64,000 nucleotides of DNA from Nephrocerus scutellatus (taxonomy: Eukaryota > Arthropoda > Insecta > Diptera > Pipunculidae): NCBI GenBank assembly GCA_947095585.1, contig OX352763.1, positions 64,637,016 through 64,701,015 on the forward strand, in the 5' to 3' direction. Position numbers and translations under genes: made by a program. The notes under the pieces were generated by a model. That model saw only the letters and a list, made by a program, of their open reading frames with translations. It had not been told where the DNA came from and did not search any database. Shown here one piece after another: positions 54,421-64,000 of this stretch (positions are counted from its first letter, which is position 1; every line of letters begins with the position of its first letter).

Positions 54421-54469
54421 TATATTTTAAGAAAAAATCTTATTTTTTTTTTTTTATAACTCGCGCACG

Positions 54470-55730
54470 CTTCAAGGGGTTCGCACCCTTATAATGATCG
54501 GCTATATGCTTGGCACAGCGTGGGCGTTAAGGAAGAGGAGGAGAAAAGGGGAGATGTCTATGAGCTTGTGTCTTAAATGCCTGTGGATCATAGGGAGGTG
54601 GGAAGACAGAGCTTGGCAGAGCATTCCACATACGTGTTGTACGACTGAAGAACGAATCCCTGAATTTAACTGTACGTCCGAAAATGGGCTTGAGGGTAAA
54701 CTGATGAGCATTTGGAGCGCCACGCGTATTGCGGTTGAATTCAAGAAGAGGTGGAATGCAACTGGCTATTTCTCATGAGCACCACTAGTAGAAGAAGCTC
54801 AAGTTTTTGGCGAATAAAAGCCTTGTATATGGTAGCCAGATCAGAGGGAGTGAAATATTTCTTGCACCGGGCTAGAAAACCTAAACCTTTTGCAGCTTTT
54901 TTAGCGACGTTAAATATGTGGTCATTCCAACGAAGCTTGTCGTTAACGCACATACCGAGAATTGCGAGATATTCAGTTTCTTCGATGCAAGTGCCATTCA
55001 TGGATAATGGCATGGGGTTTAGTATTCGCTTGGACGGCAGGAGACAGGATTGGGTTTTGGAAGCGTTGAATTCTACTCTATTGATTTCTCCCCATTGTTT
55101 TATGCTGTCAAGGTCAGAATTTAACGTGCCTAACATACGAAATTGATTGCGTTCCACATCAGAGGTGGAGGGACGTTCCTCGAACTTATATGAGAAGCTG
55201 AGAGTACTGTCGTCAGCGAAAGAGTGAATTGGATTAGAAGTCACAGATAAGAGATCATTAATAAAAATGAGAAAGAGTGTCGGGGACAGAAGGGAGCCCT
55301 GGGGAACGCCAGCATTTATGTGGTGTATTTCAGATTTGAAACCGTCCACAACAACTTGAATTGAGCGGTCCAAAAGATAGCTTCTAATCCAATGAAGCAG
55401 TTTATCATCGACTCCATAAGCATGCATTTTAGACAAAAGAGCTTGATGCCAAACTCTGTCAAATGTCTTAGAATTATCGAGTGCAACAGCTTTACTTTCT
55501 CCAAAATGATGCAAAGATCGGTTCCACTGTTCGGTGAGATATACCATAAAATCACCAGTAGAACGTTGCCCACGAAATCCATACTGATTTCGTTGGTTTC
55601 AAGATATTTCTTAAGCTGATAATTGATCAGCGTTTCCATGACCTTGGAAAGAATGGGTGTAAGTGCTATAGGTCGGTACAAAGAAGGAGACGACGGCTCG
55701 CCCTTTTTGGGTAGAGGCTGGACAAATGCT
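54470..55730 (-). pseudogene. LINE-B RT (copy 2)
   Basis: Copy of the RT at 49620-50880 with the same frameshift near the YGFRGQ block and the same altered motif A (DNSKTFDRVW). FADDS is kept. Not functional. Confidence 0.9.
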
Positions 55731-55791
55731 GTTTTCCAACTTCTCAGGAAGAGTCCAGAAGAATAGGATAGATGGAAAAGCTTACGCAGAA

Positions 55792-56784
55792 CTAATGGAG
55801 AAATACCATCTGACCCAGCGGATTGTGAGTGTTGAAAAAAACTCTAGCAACTGCACGAGTACGAATAAATATCTGTCCCATAGGGTGTTCAATACTCTGA
55901 GGTGCAGGAGGCGGCAATGCACAATCTGGAAGCGTAGAGCTAGCTGCGAAATGCGCAGCAAACAGATTGGCCTTGTCAAGAGAGCTAACAACTGGAATGT
56001 CATTATAAATGAGCGTTGGAATCGACGACGAGGCTGTATTTTTGATTCTTTTCACGAAGGACCAGAAATTTTTACTACCTTTGGGACGTTGTAGTATTTT
56101 TTGCCTTAATTTTTGGTCGTAGGCGAATTTGACTCGCCGAAGATGGGCATTGCAATTATTTATGGTGTTAGCGGAATGATATGAAATGTCAGGTATTCGG
56201 GTAGGCTCATTTACAAGCTGAGTAAGGTGATTAAATTCAGCGAATAGCTCAACACACCTTCCTTCAGGTGTAGTCTGGCCAGAATGGCGAAGCCACCCAG
56301 AATTGTGTACTTTGAAATCGCCCGCAATAACGACTTCATGTTTTTTGTCAATTCTTAAGATTGAATCAGACAGTGCATCAAACTCTCTCTGGGTTGAAAC
56401 ACTGTCTAAGTGGGAGCTTCTGTAAGGGAAACAGTAGTAGATGTTGCGCTCTTGTACCTTAACTTTGAGCCAAATGAAACTGTATTCCGGTTTGGAACTG
56501 CGGCTAAATTGAGACAAAAGCTGGAATGCAACATCACTCCGGAGTCCGCGTCGAGAGAAAAATAATGGCACCAAGCAATACCCAGGCAGATTAAATTCCG
56601 ATACATCAGAATTATCAAATACCTGAGTGTCACTCAGTGCCAGTATTGCTGGCCTGTGGACATGTACATGGTTAAACACAGAATTCAGAATAAACAGAAA
56701 GAATTCATTCTCAGCCGACGTATGTTGCTGAGATCCACTCTGAAAACACACATAGCTACAAAAGAACAACCAGACAAAACACAA
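55792..56784 (-). pseudogene. LINE-B endonuclease and linker (copy 2)
   Basis: 330 codons, differing from copy 1 by few residues (AAHFAAS for AAPFAAS, IFIRTRA for IFIPTRA; copy 2 keeps the presumably original residues, since they match the family member at 1-300). Same inactivating changes. Confidence 0.9.
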
Positions 56785-57039
56785 CTTATCGCTTCTTTAA
56801 ACCGAATTGAGAACAGTATGTCTCAAATGGATTATCAACACAAATGGTCGCCAGTATTATGCCTTTACGACAAAATGAGTTAAATCACCATAAGAAACAA
56901 ACACTCACAATCCGTTATTCTAATAGCACTTATGTTTTTAATTTTCTTTTGCGCCAACACAGCACTATATATATTTTTTTTTGCTGTTCTCGGTTTTAAT
57001 TTATCACAACACGCGTGCTGAAATGCAGCACGTCCGTGC

Positions 57040-57945
57040 ACCTCGGCGATTGAGAGACAACTCCAATATCGGGAATAAACCAACATTCATAACCAAAAGT
57101 CGACAAGAAGTCTTAGATAATAAATTTGTCTCTGACTCGATCAGTCATAAAATTCTAAACTGGAAGGTTTCCGCTGAGTACTCTTTCTCAGATCACCGTT
57201 ACATACAATTTAGTTTGTATGACGTTTCCGCTCGCCGGTCAGCTATAAGAAATCATCGAAAACTCGACTGGCTTAATTACAGAGAGAGAACATACCAACT
57301 GGGATATGTACGAAGCATCCCTTAAAGTACACAAAAAAAATTGAAAAAAGCCAAGAGTTTATCCTGGATATACGTCTGTGAAAAAATAAAAGAATCTTCC
57401 GAGGCATCTATGCTAAGAAAAATCATGCTTCTAAACACCAAATTCCTAGATCCCACTTCCTGCATAGCACAGACTTCTTCACTAGGAAGTGCAAATTTGT
57501 ACACTCCTCTGTTCTGACAACTTTCACATTTTCGCATTCCAATTCAACAAAAACTTCCAAGTCATTATTTTGGAGGATGAATACTTACGGTTTTCACAGA
57601 CGGATCAAAAATTGATGACGCGACGGGATTAGCAGAGGTGTTTTCTCAAAAAGACAAAATCTTAGTCCCTCTTTCCTAATCACTGTAGTGTTTTCCGGGC
57701 AGAACTTATGACGATTAAAGAAATCTTATCTTGGCTGAAGAGAAATGCCATATCCGCTAAGGATATCCGTACTTTTACGGACAGCCAATATGCGCTGAAA
57801 TCCCTGAAATCGGTCGTTACGAACTCTATTGTAGCTCTAGACTGCCGATCATCTCTTAAGAAGATGAAGAAGATGAGAAGTTCAACATTCAACTCTGTTG
57901 GTTGCCGGGGCATAGAGACATTCCGAGAAATTGTTAATTGATTGC
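57040..57945 (+). pseudogene. R1/Loa-like endonuclease end and RNase H (copy 2)
   Basis: Copy of 52190-53095: SFSDHRYI near 57190, FTDGSK near 57595, TDSQYALKSLKS near 57780 and LCWLPGHRDIP near 57895, again without an RT domain. Confidence 0.85.
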
Positions 57946-58594
57946 AAAAAAATAAAATCTTATACTTAAGAAAAAGTATAACGTTTTTATTTTCGGTCTG
58001 CAAATCAAGTCACAAATATTCACATTAACCACATAAGTATTGACTCACTATGTTGTGAGTAAGTGGATTTCACCATAGATGCAGGTGTATCATGTCAGAT
58101 AAATTTAGAATTAGAATATGAGGGAAGAAAAAGAGAGATTTTCGCCCCCAAATTATTCTAATAGTGATTTTTTTTTGTCCAGCCGATAGAAAAATAGAAA
58201 AGAATAGGCAGTCAAAAAGTAACTATTGAAAGGCGATATTTCGTTTTTGTCTGCGTCTTAGCGTACAGGCCGCTACTCTATAGGTGCGACGAAGTATTTG
58301 GAAATAGTTTCTTCATATTTCTTTAAGAAGAAATTTAACATTGAATAAATTAGTTGAGTTCGAGCAAAATTGTTAAATTGCGAAAAGAAACGCCAAGTGT
58401 GCATGAACAACTCGAAATTTTTTTTTACTTTCATTAACATTTTATTTTATTCAGTAGAAAAAGTTGCGAATAATGAATGAACATGGTGTACATTCTTTTA
58501 AAATAACGGTTGATCGTAGGACGTCCGCTTCCGAAGTGTTAAGAATAAAAAATAAAACCGGTGGTGTAACCTGAAAATAGACCCCCAAAAGAAA
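57946..58594. other. AT-rich, no recognised feature (copy 2)
   Basis: Second copy of 53096-53744 with a one-base deletion near 58170. Confidence 0.6.
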
Positions 58595-58960
58595 CCCAAA
58601 AGGCCATACCGCATTTCATACAAATCGGTCGAGAATGGTTCCGCTCCCAAAATTCCAGACCATAATGACCATATCCCAGAGTTTCCATTCAACAGGTCTT
58701 ATAGTCGCATCTTAGTCCTTCATACCGAATTTTATACAAATCGGTTCAGAAGTGGCTTAGTTCCCAAGTTTCTAGACACTAATCCATAACCATATCCCAG
58801 AATATCTTTAGGAACAAACCTTATAGTCGCATCTTTGTCCTACCAAACGAATTTCATACAAAGCGGTTGAAAAGTTGCTTAGTCCCCAAAATTCCAGACC
58901 CTAATAACCATATCCCAGAATTGCCTTAGGAACAAATCTTATAGTCGCATGATTATCCTG
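58595..58960. repeat. 118 bp-type satellite, three units (copy 2)
   Basis: Second copy of 53745-54110. Confidence 0.88.
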
Positions 58961-59270
58961 TTTATGACAACAAAAAATAATACTAAAACAAAACAAAAAT
59001 AAACGCATTGAGCATATTTTCAATTGTTGTGTACATACTCCGCAACGAATATGAGTCATCATCGATCGTTGTACAATAATTTTCAATTATCGTCATCATC
59101 GATCGGACGTTTTCTCCAAAAATTACACAACAATCAACACGGGAAATAATTTATTAGCATAAGTTGCACAATAATTTAGCATTTATTCTTAGTAAGCATA
59201 AATTGCGCAATAACAATTTAGCCTAGTTTTAGTAAATTATTAGTAATTAAGTAAGCAAAATATATTGTAT
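58961..59270. other. AT-rich end of the second duplication unit
   Basis: Second copy of 54111-54420, ending ATATATTGTAT where the foldback element begins. Confidence 0.6.
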
Positions 59271-59384
59271 ACGGTGTTTTTTTGGGAGGTTTGTTTTTCC
59301 GATAGATGTCGTTTTATTTTATGACAGTTGTTTTGACAGCTCAAAGTGGCATTTCTACTCAGTATTGTTTGGCAAATCATTATG

Positions 59385-59418
<34 letters not shown>

Positions 59419-59812
59419 ACATTTGTGAAAAATAGTCGTGGTAGCCATATGCCAGAAATTGTGTTTAAATGTTAAATGCCAAAAAATACAAAAAAAAAAA
59501 ACACGTTATATCTAACGGGTGTTTTTTTAAGAGGTTGCTGATTTTTTTTTTTAAATAAAACACATATAAAATTATGAAATGACCAAAGTTTTTTTTTATT
59601 TGGTAGATAATTTTTTGGCATTTAACATTTAAACACAATTTCTGGCATATGGCTACCACGACTATTTTTCACAAATGTCATTTTTTTTTTTTTTTCATAA
59701 TGATTTGCCAAACAATACTGAGTAGAAATGCCACTTTGAGCTGTCAAAACAACTGTCATAAAATAAAACGACATCTATCGGAAAAACAAACCTCCCAAAA
59801 AAACACCCTATA
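59271..59812. mobile_element. Foldback/MITE-like element with ~210 bp inverted arms
   Basis: The left arm (59271-59487) and right arm (59608-59812) are near-perfect reverse complements, from GGTGTTTTTTTGGGAGGTTT inwards to CAGAAATTGTGTTTAAATG, differing mainly in the poly(A) length. The loop (59488-59607) holds GGGTGTTTTTTTAAGAGGTT, which resembles the element's own end. TA flanks both ends, suggesting a TA target as in mariner-type elements. No coding capacity. Confidence 0.85.
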
Positions 59813-59874
59813 TAAATAGTAAGGAAATTTGCATAGTAAAATCAGAAAAACAACCAATTCAAAAGTATTGTTTT
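59813..59874. other. Spacer between foldback and copia-3
   Basis: Short AT-rich stretch; nothing recognised. Confidence 0.5.
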
Positions 59875-60038
59875 TGTTGGTATAATTGTGAACATACCCT
59901 AAAATGACAACTTCATCAATTGTCAAAGTAGAAATATCAAGACTTTCTGTTCTCTCTCTTTTGTCCGATCTCAGCAACTAAGGAAGTGAATTAAAAGCAA
60001 TCTATATATATTTAATAAATCGCTCGTTTTAATCAACA
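59875..60038 (+). repeat. Copia-3 5' LTR
   Basis: Ends AATCAACA directly before the PBS, so the right border is firm. The left border at TGTTGG (59875) is chosen because copia LTRs begin TGTTG; no second LTR is present in the window to confirm it. Confidence 0.6.
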
Positions 60039-60053
60039 GGTTATGGGCCCAGG
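60039..60053 (+). other. Copia-3 primer binding site
   Basis: GGTTATGGGCCCAGG directly after the LTR end, the copia half initiator-tRNA-Met site as in copia-1 and copia-2. Confidence 0.88.
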
Positions 60054-60164
60054 ACATTACAATTCATTTAAAACATATCAAGGATTTGATATTTTGTAAA
60101 ATTTTCGACCGAGAATTCTTAATTAAAATTTCCTCGCTAAAACTCCATATCATAACCTCAGACA

Positions 60165-60900
60165 ATGAGCACGAATGTGTTAGGGTGCATACAACTGTTT
60201 AATGGAGAGAAATTTGCTTCTTGGAAGCCACAAATGGAAGCAATTTCCACAAAGCGGGATTAACTGACTACGTTCATGGAACAATATAACGACCGCAGGT
60301 TGCAGAAAATCAACAGAGCTGTGACGACAGAGAAATGGATGCAAGGGCGGAGCTGCTCTTAGCAATAGAACCAAATATCGTGTCACTGGTAAAGGACAAA
60401 AAATTTGGAACTTCCTATCTGAGACCTATGATGGCAAGAGACCCAGACCCAGTTCAGGCGTCTCATCAACAAGAAGATGGAAACAAACCAGAACATGGAC
60501 GAGTTCATTCGCGAATTTAAGATGACAGTAAACAAACTGCAGGAAATGGAGGCGACACTTGATAAGGATTTTTTGGTGGTAGTACTCCTCGACGGATTGT
60601 CAGACGATTACAAAGATGTCCAAGCTGCGTTCGATGCCCAAAGCAAGTATCCAGAGGTGGACATTGTGTGTACAAGACTTTTGGAGGTGAGTGAGCGGAA
60701 AAAAATGTGGAAATGGATAACCTAGCACAGCTTTATACACTAAGTGGAAAAATAAACATCGAAAACCTACAAACTACAACAAAAGAGGTAAGTAACTCCT
60801 TTCCATTTAACTGCCGCGTATGTGAAAAAAAGGGCCACATGGCGAAGGACTGCTACTAGAATAAAGAAAAGGCAAAAACAGTTCAATCGAGCACCACAGA
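60165..60900 (+). pseudogene. Copia-3 gag
   Basis: The ATG at 60165 gives MSTNVLGCIQLFNGEKFASW, with the GE.F..W block of copia gags. Frameshifts and stops follow. 60477-60725 holds NMDEFIREFKMTVNKLQEM and VVLLDGLSDDYKDVQAAF. Near 60810 the CCHC knuckle CRVCEKKGHMAKDC is followed by a stop. Confidence 0.85.
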
Positions 60901-60959
60901 CGAAGCTAAATATGGCTCCACAGTAACAGGGGAGTCTGCATTTAAAATTGCATTGACGA

Positions 60960-62137
60960 TATCACCTGGTGTATTGACTCCGGAGCTACTTCGCATATGT
61001 GCTCGACGAAATCCTTGTTCGAAAGTCTAAAAATGTGCGAACAGGATTCCTATGTCACTTTAGCAAACGGAAAGCGAATAAAAATAGTCGGAATCGGAAC
61101 CGCAGTATTGCCATCGCACCTAAGCCATATTGGGAAGGAAATTAAATTATTTAGCACACTGTATATTCCAAATCTTAAAGAAAACCTCATCTCAGTAAGC
61201 AAAGTGACATGTCACAACTTAAAGGTCGTATTTGAGGGTGATCACGCGAAATTATATACCAAGACTGATACGTTGTTGATCACAGCTGTTCAAAGATATG
61301 GTCTATATATCGTTTCTGGAAACCATAGAGTCCTGATAACAAATGGAAACAATAATTCGCTGAGGCTGTGGCATCGAAGGATGGGTCATCTCAACATAAC
61401 CTCATTGAAACAACTTCTGTCAACAGGAATGGTGATTGGCTTACCAGGAAGTTCAGATCCGATGAAAGCAGTTGTGTTTCGTGTATTTGTGCAAAACAAT
61501 CGACGAAACCGTTTAGTGTGTGTGAAAACAAGAAGACGAATAGGAGATTGGAGTTAATACACTCGGATTTGTGTGGTCCCATGCACACCCAATCGTTGAG
61601 CAAAGCACTATATTTTATCACATTCATAGACGATTATTCACGACGAATGTTTGTATACTTCATGCAAAAGAAAAGCGAAGCCCTAGAAAAATTTAAAGTC
61701 TTCAAGGAATTCGCAGAAAAACAAACAGGGGAATCAATCAAATCGCTAATAACTGATCACGGGACGGAGTATACAAATTCAGAATTCGAAGAATTTCTAG
61801 AACAAAATGGAAAAGACCATGAATTTTCTGCACACACGCCACAAAAAAATGGTATAGCAGAGAGGGCCAATCGGACCCTACAGGAAATGGCGAGATGTTT
61901 GAAGCTGGAAGCGAAATATCTGATTACCTATGGGCAGAACTAGTGTGCACAGCAGCTTTTATTCGCAATAGATGTCCAACAAAGATAAATGGCCAAATTT
62001 CTCCAGAAGAATTGTGGACGGGCAGGAAACCGGACGTGTCATCTTTCAAGTGCATCGGGACAAGGGCATACGTACTGGACAAAGGCAGCAACTTAGTAGT
62101 GGGATATAGCAATGAACATGGCACATACCGACTCTGA
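60960..62137 (+). pseudogene. Copia-3 protease and integrase
   Basis: WCIDSGATSHMCS near 60965 is the protease site. 60997-61557 has VTLANGKRIKIVGIGTA, LYIPNLKENLISVSK and LWHRRMGHLN (zinc motif His). A frameshift near 61440 leads into 61368-61943: CVSCICAKQ, LIHSDLCGPM (first Asp), FIDDYSRRMFVYF, LITDHGTEYTN (second Asp) and TPQKNGIAERANRT (Glu). The triad is intact. 61895-62137 continues with LWAELVCTAAFIRNRCP in a new frame. Confidence 0.9.
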
Positions 62138-63645
62138 AAACCGGGAACGTGCATTATCATCAGGAGCAGAGATGTACGATTCTTGGAGGAAGATTCCAAC
62201 GACATCGGGAATGCAGAAGGAGTTCTGGCGAATGTCTATGCTTAAAATTACCGAAAGCGAAGATCCGAAACTTCTACTGCCTAACCAAACTACCAATAAG
62301 GGCAGCTTAGAGGAATCAAATAATGGAGATACTAACAGGACATTAGATGAATCTAGTGTACAAGTACCAGGTAATAAAGAAGAAGTTTACAGAATTGGTG
62401 TTGACCCTGTGAACGTAAAACAGCTGGAAAGCAACGAAAATCGAAATGAATGGTGTAAAGCCATGCAAGAAGAGTACGAATCCCTATTCAAAACGGAACT
62501 TGGACGTTGGTGGACAGGCCAACTGACCGGCAAGTAATTAAATCTAAATGGGTGTTTAAAACAAAATATCTTTCAGATGGTACAGTTGAGCGAAGAAAAG
62601 CCAGACTGGTGGCAAAAGGATTCGACCAAATTCAAGGGGTCGACTATACTGACACGTATTCTCCCGTAGCCAACATCCATTCAATTCGACTCACTTTGGC
62701 AATTGCGGCAGAACATAACTTGAAGTTACACCATCTTGACGTCTCCACAGCGTTCGTAAATTGTGACCTTGACACCGTCATTTTCATGTAGCAACCAGAC
62801 ATTTTCGCGAAGGACGCTGTAAATAAGGTGTGTATGCTAAAAAGGGCAATATATGGCCTTAGGCAGCAAAGCCGCCAGTGGAACCTCAAGTTGGACAAGA
62901 CTCTAAAGAATCTTGGATATAAGCAGTCGTCTTACGATAAGTGCATATACTACAAGGTTTTAAAGAAAAATATCACAATCATCACCGTCTATGTCGATGA
63001 CCTTCTTTTGGCCACAAACGATTCTGAGGACTACTCAATGGTTCATATAGCACTATCGAATTGAAGGAGTTCGATATTCACGTTTTGGGTGAACCAACGC
63101 GTACGCCTTGAAATCACGATGGACAACAAGAAGATCTGCGTAAGACAAATGGGATACATTAACAGTCTTATAAAGTCATACAATTTAGACAAAGCGAAAC
63201 CATCACGTTTACCTTCACAAGTTAAATTCAACATTGAAAAGGAACCAACTATCAAAGGCGAAATCAAGAGAGTTGATAATACCGCATACAGGCAACTAAT
63301 CGGACGCTTGCTTTACCTATCCAATTTCAGCAGGCCAGACATCTCGTACATAGTGAATGTTCTCTCACAACATGTTGAAGATCCAAAGCGCCAACATTGG
63401 ACCACAGCATTTAATACAAGATACCTCATTGGAACTAAAGAAGCAATAATCGTTTATCGAAAAACTAATAAACCACTCCAAGATTTTTCGGACTCTTATT
63501 GGGCAGGAAGTCACAATCTGGTTTTGTCTTTCTCTATGCCGGCGGAGCGATTCACCGGGGATCTCGAAAACAGAAAAAAATGGCTACATCCAGTACAGAG
63601 GCCGAATACATTATATTATCATACTGCATCCCACATATTGCACAC
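62138..63645 (+). pseudogene. Copia-3 RT and RNase H, truncated
   Basis: 62507-62791 has KSKWVFKTKYLSDGT, KARLVAKGFDQIQGVDY and LDVSTAFVNCDL, ending in TAG where a Glu-type codon is expected. 62828-63064 has MLKRAIYGLRQQSRQW and VYVDDLLLATN (catalytic box intact). 63089-63510 has the thumb (RLEITMDNKKI) and RPDISYIVNVLS. RNase H starts FSDSYWAGS and continues in another frame with RKSQSGFVFLYAGGA and ATSSTEAEYI, where it is cut off. Confidence 0.88.
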
Positions 63646-63699
63646 ACAGTCTACAAATATTCTGCCAGTCTTCATAAATAACATCCTTCCAGTCTACAT

Positions 63700-64000
63700 T
63701 GTGAGGAACAAAATTCTTGTCGCCGAATTTTGTTCACAAAAAACCATGCAATATAGTTTTTCCCCCAAATACGGGTGCACCCTGTACCCACGCAGTGCCG
63801 CCACCAAACGCATATGAAATTAATAAAGCCAAAACAACATCACGCCACCGGGTTGACAAATCACAGCGCAGCACGCTATTTAGAATTTTGCTACACAAAA
63901 ATATATAAAAGGGCGAGCATGCAGTCAGTCGCTCTCTTAGTCTCCGTTTTGTGCTGTTCGGATCACGCGGTGGTAAGTCATTACTAATAAAACTATATCA
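63700..64000 (+). mobile_element. Probable start of another LTR element (runs off the window)
   Basis: Unrelated to copia-3. From TGTGAGGAACAAAATTC (63700) the sequence runs to a TATA box (TATAAAA, 63904-63910) followed about 23 bases later by TCAGT (63925-63929), an arthropod initiator, then CTCTCTTAGTCTCCG. This promoter pattern is usual in insect LTRs of BEL or gypsy type. The left border and identity are uncertain. Confidence 0.45.
63904..63929 (+). promoter_or_regulatory. Putative core promoter (TATA box and initiator)
   Basis: TATAAAAGGG at 63904 and TCAGT at 63925 with typical spacing. It would drive rightward transcription within the presumed LTR. Confidence 0.45.

Larger units (their letters stand above)
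54440..56810 (-). mobile_element. LINE-B, second copy in the duplication
   Basis: Second copy of 49590-51960, nearly identical. The palm ORF (54741-55547) differs by a few residues, for example SIKQWGE for SIIQWGE. The endonuclease ORF (55792-56784) carries the same GDFK change and SDH deletion. The shared defects prove that the DNA was duplicated after LINE-B had died, not inserted twice. Confidence 0.92.
49571..59270. repeat. 4.85 kb tandem duplication (two units)
   Basis: 49571-54420 is repeated as 54421-59270. Corresponding features are offset by 4850 bp, changing to 4849 after one deleted base near 58170. On reading, only scattered single-base differences were seen (for example GCACCGCTGGTAG against GCACCACTAGTAG near the left end). 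The unit begins TATATTTTAAGAAAAAATC and ends AAGCAAAATATATTGTA. It carries LINE-B (-), R1/Loa-like remnants (+), satellite and AT-rich sequence. Confidence 0.96.
59875..63645 (+). mobile_element. Copia-3: copia element truncated in RNase H
   Basis: Plus-strand copia-type element with LTR, PBS (60039), gag, protease, integrase, RT and most of RNase H in order. It ends inside RNase H at about 63640, after STEAEYI, where unrelated sequence begins; no 3' LTR. Multiple stops and frameshifts. A family distinct from copia-1 and copia-2. Confidence 0.88.

Overview
This window looks like a repeat-dense, AT-rich insect chromosome segment, most likely from a fly. Evidence for this: copia elements primed by a half initiator-tRNA site, jockey-like and R1/Loa-like LINEs, Penelope, piggyBac and Harbinger elements, a tRNA-derived SINE and short 55-78 bp introns. 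The species cannot be told from the sequence. I found no host protein-coding gene and no intact rRNA or tRNA gene. Nearly everything is transposable elements (TEs), mostly broken, lying in both orientations and often inserted into each other, plus satellite arrays and tandem duplications.

Layout. 1-1058: 'LINE-B' fragment (+), then a SINE. 1493-3632: 5'-truncated 'LINE-A' (-) with a 302 bp internal tandem duplication. 3787-4115: Penelope GIY-YIG relic (-). 4641-5530: C/A-rich minisatellite. 5535-7710: gypsy relic (-). 7702-9470: 'LINE-C' (-). 9478-15725: jockey-like LINE (-), split by a near-complete LINE-A (+) at 11711-14970. 15735-17960: copia-4 (-).

The centre is a three-level nest proved by target-site duplications (TSDs). 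Copia-1 (20663-40011, TSD ATTGT) contains a piggyBac-like element (20947-35448, TSD TTAA). That contains a complete gypsy-type retrotransposon (22769-35321, TSD ACCC) with unusually long LTRs of about 3.0-3.2 kb. A SINE (35882-36179) separately interrupts the copia-1 gag. To the right, a 118 bp satellite is split by copia-2 (40640-43993, -, TSD TTATA) and passes into a 356 bp higher-order repeat.

45553-46217 is a second gypsy relic, interrupted by a Harbinger element (46218-48941) that carries a MADF-BESS gene and a DDE transposase facing each other. 49571-59270 is a nearly identical 4.85 kb tandem duplication (LINE-B, R1/Loa-like remnant, satellite). 59271-59812 is a foldback element, 59875-63640 is copia-3 (+), and 63700-64000 looks like the start of another LTR.

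The order of events can be partly read. Copia-1 LTRs differ at about a dozen of 203 positions, whereas the gypsy LTRs differ mainly by indels, so the nest was built over time. The only long intact reading frames are the gypsy gag (522 aa) and a jockey RT whose catalytic box is mutated. The layout fits pericentromeric or other heterochromatin and possibly a piRNA-type TE graveyard; that role is inference only. Element names such as LINE-A and copia-1 are local labels.
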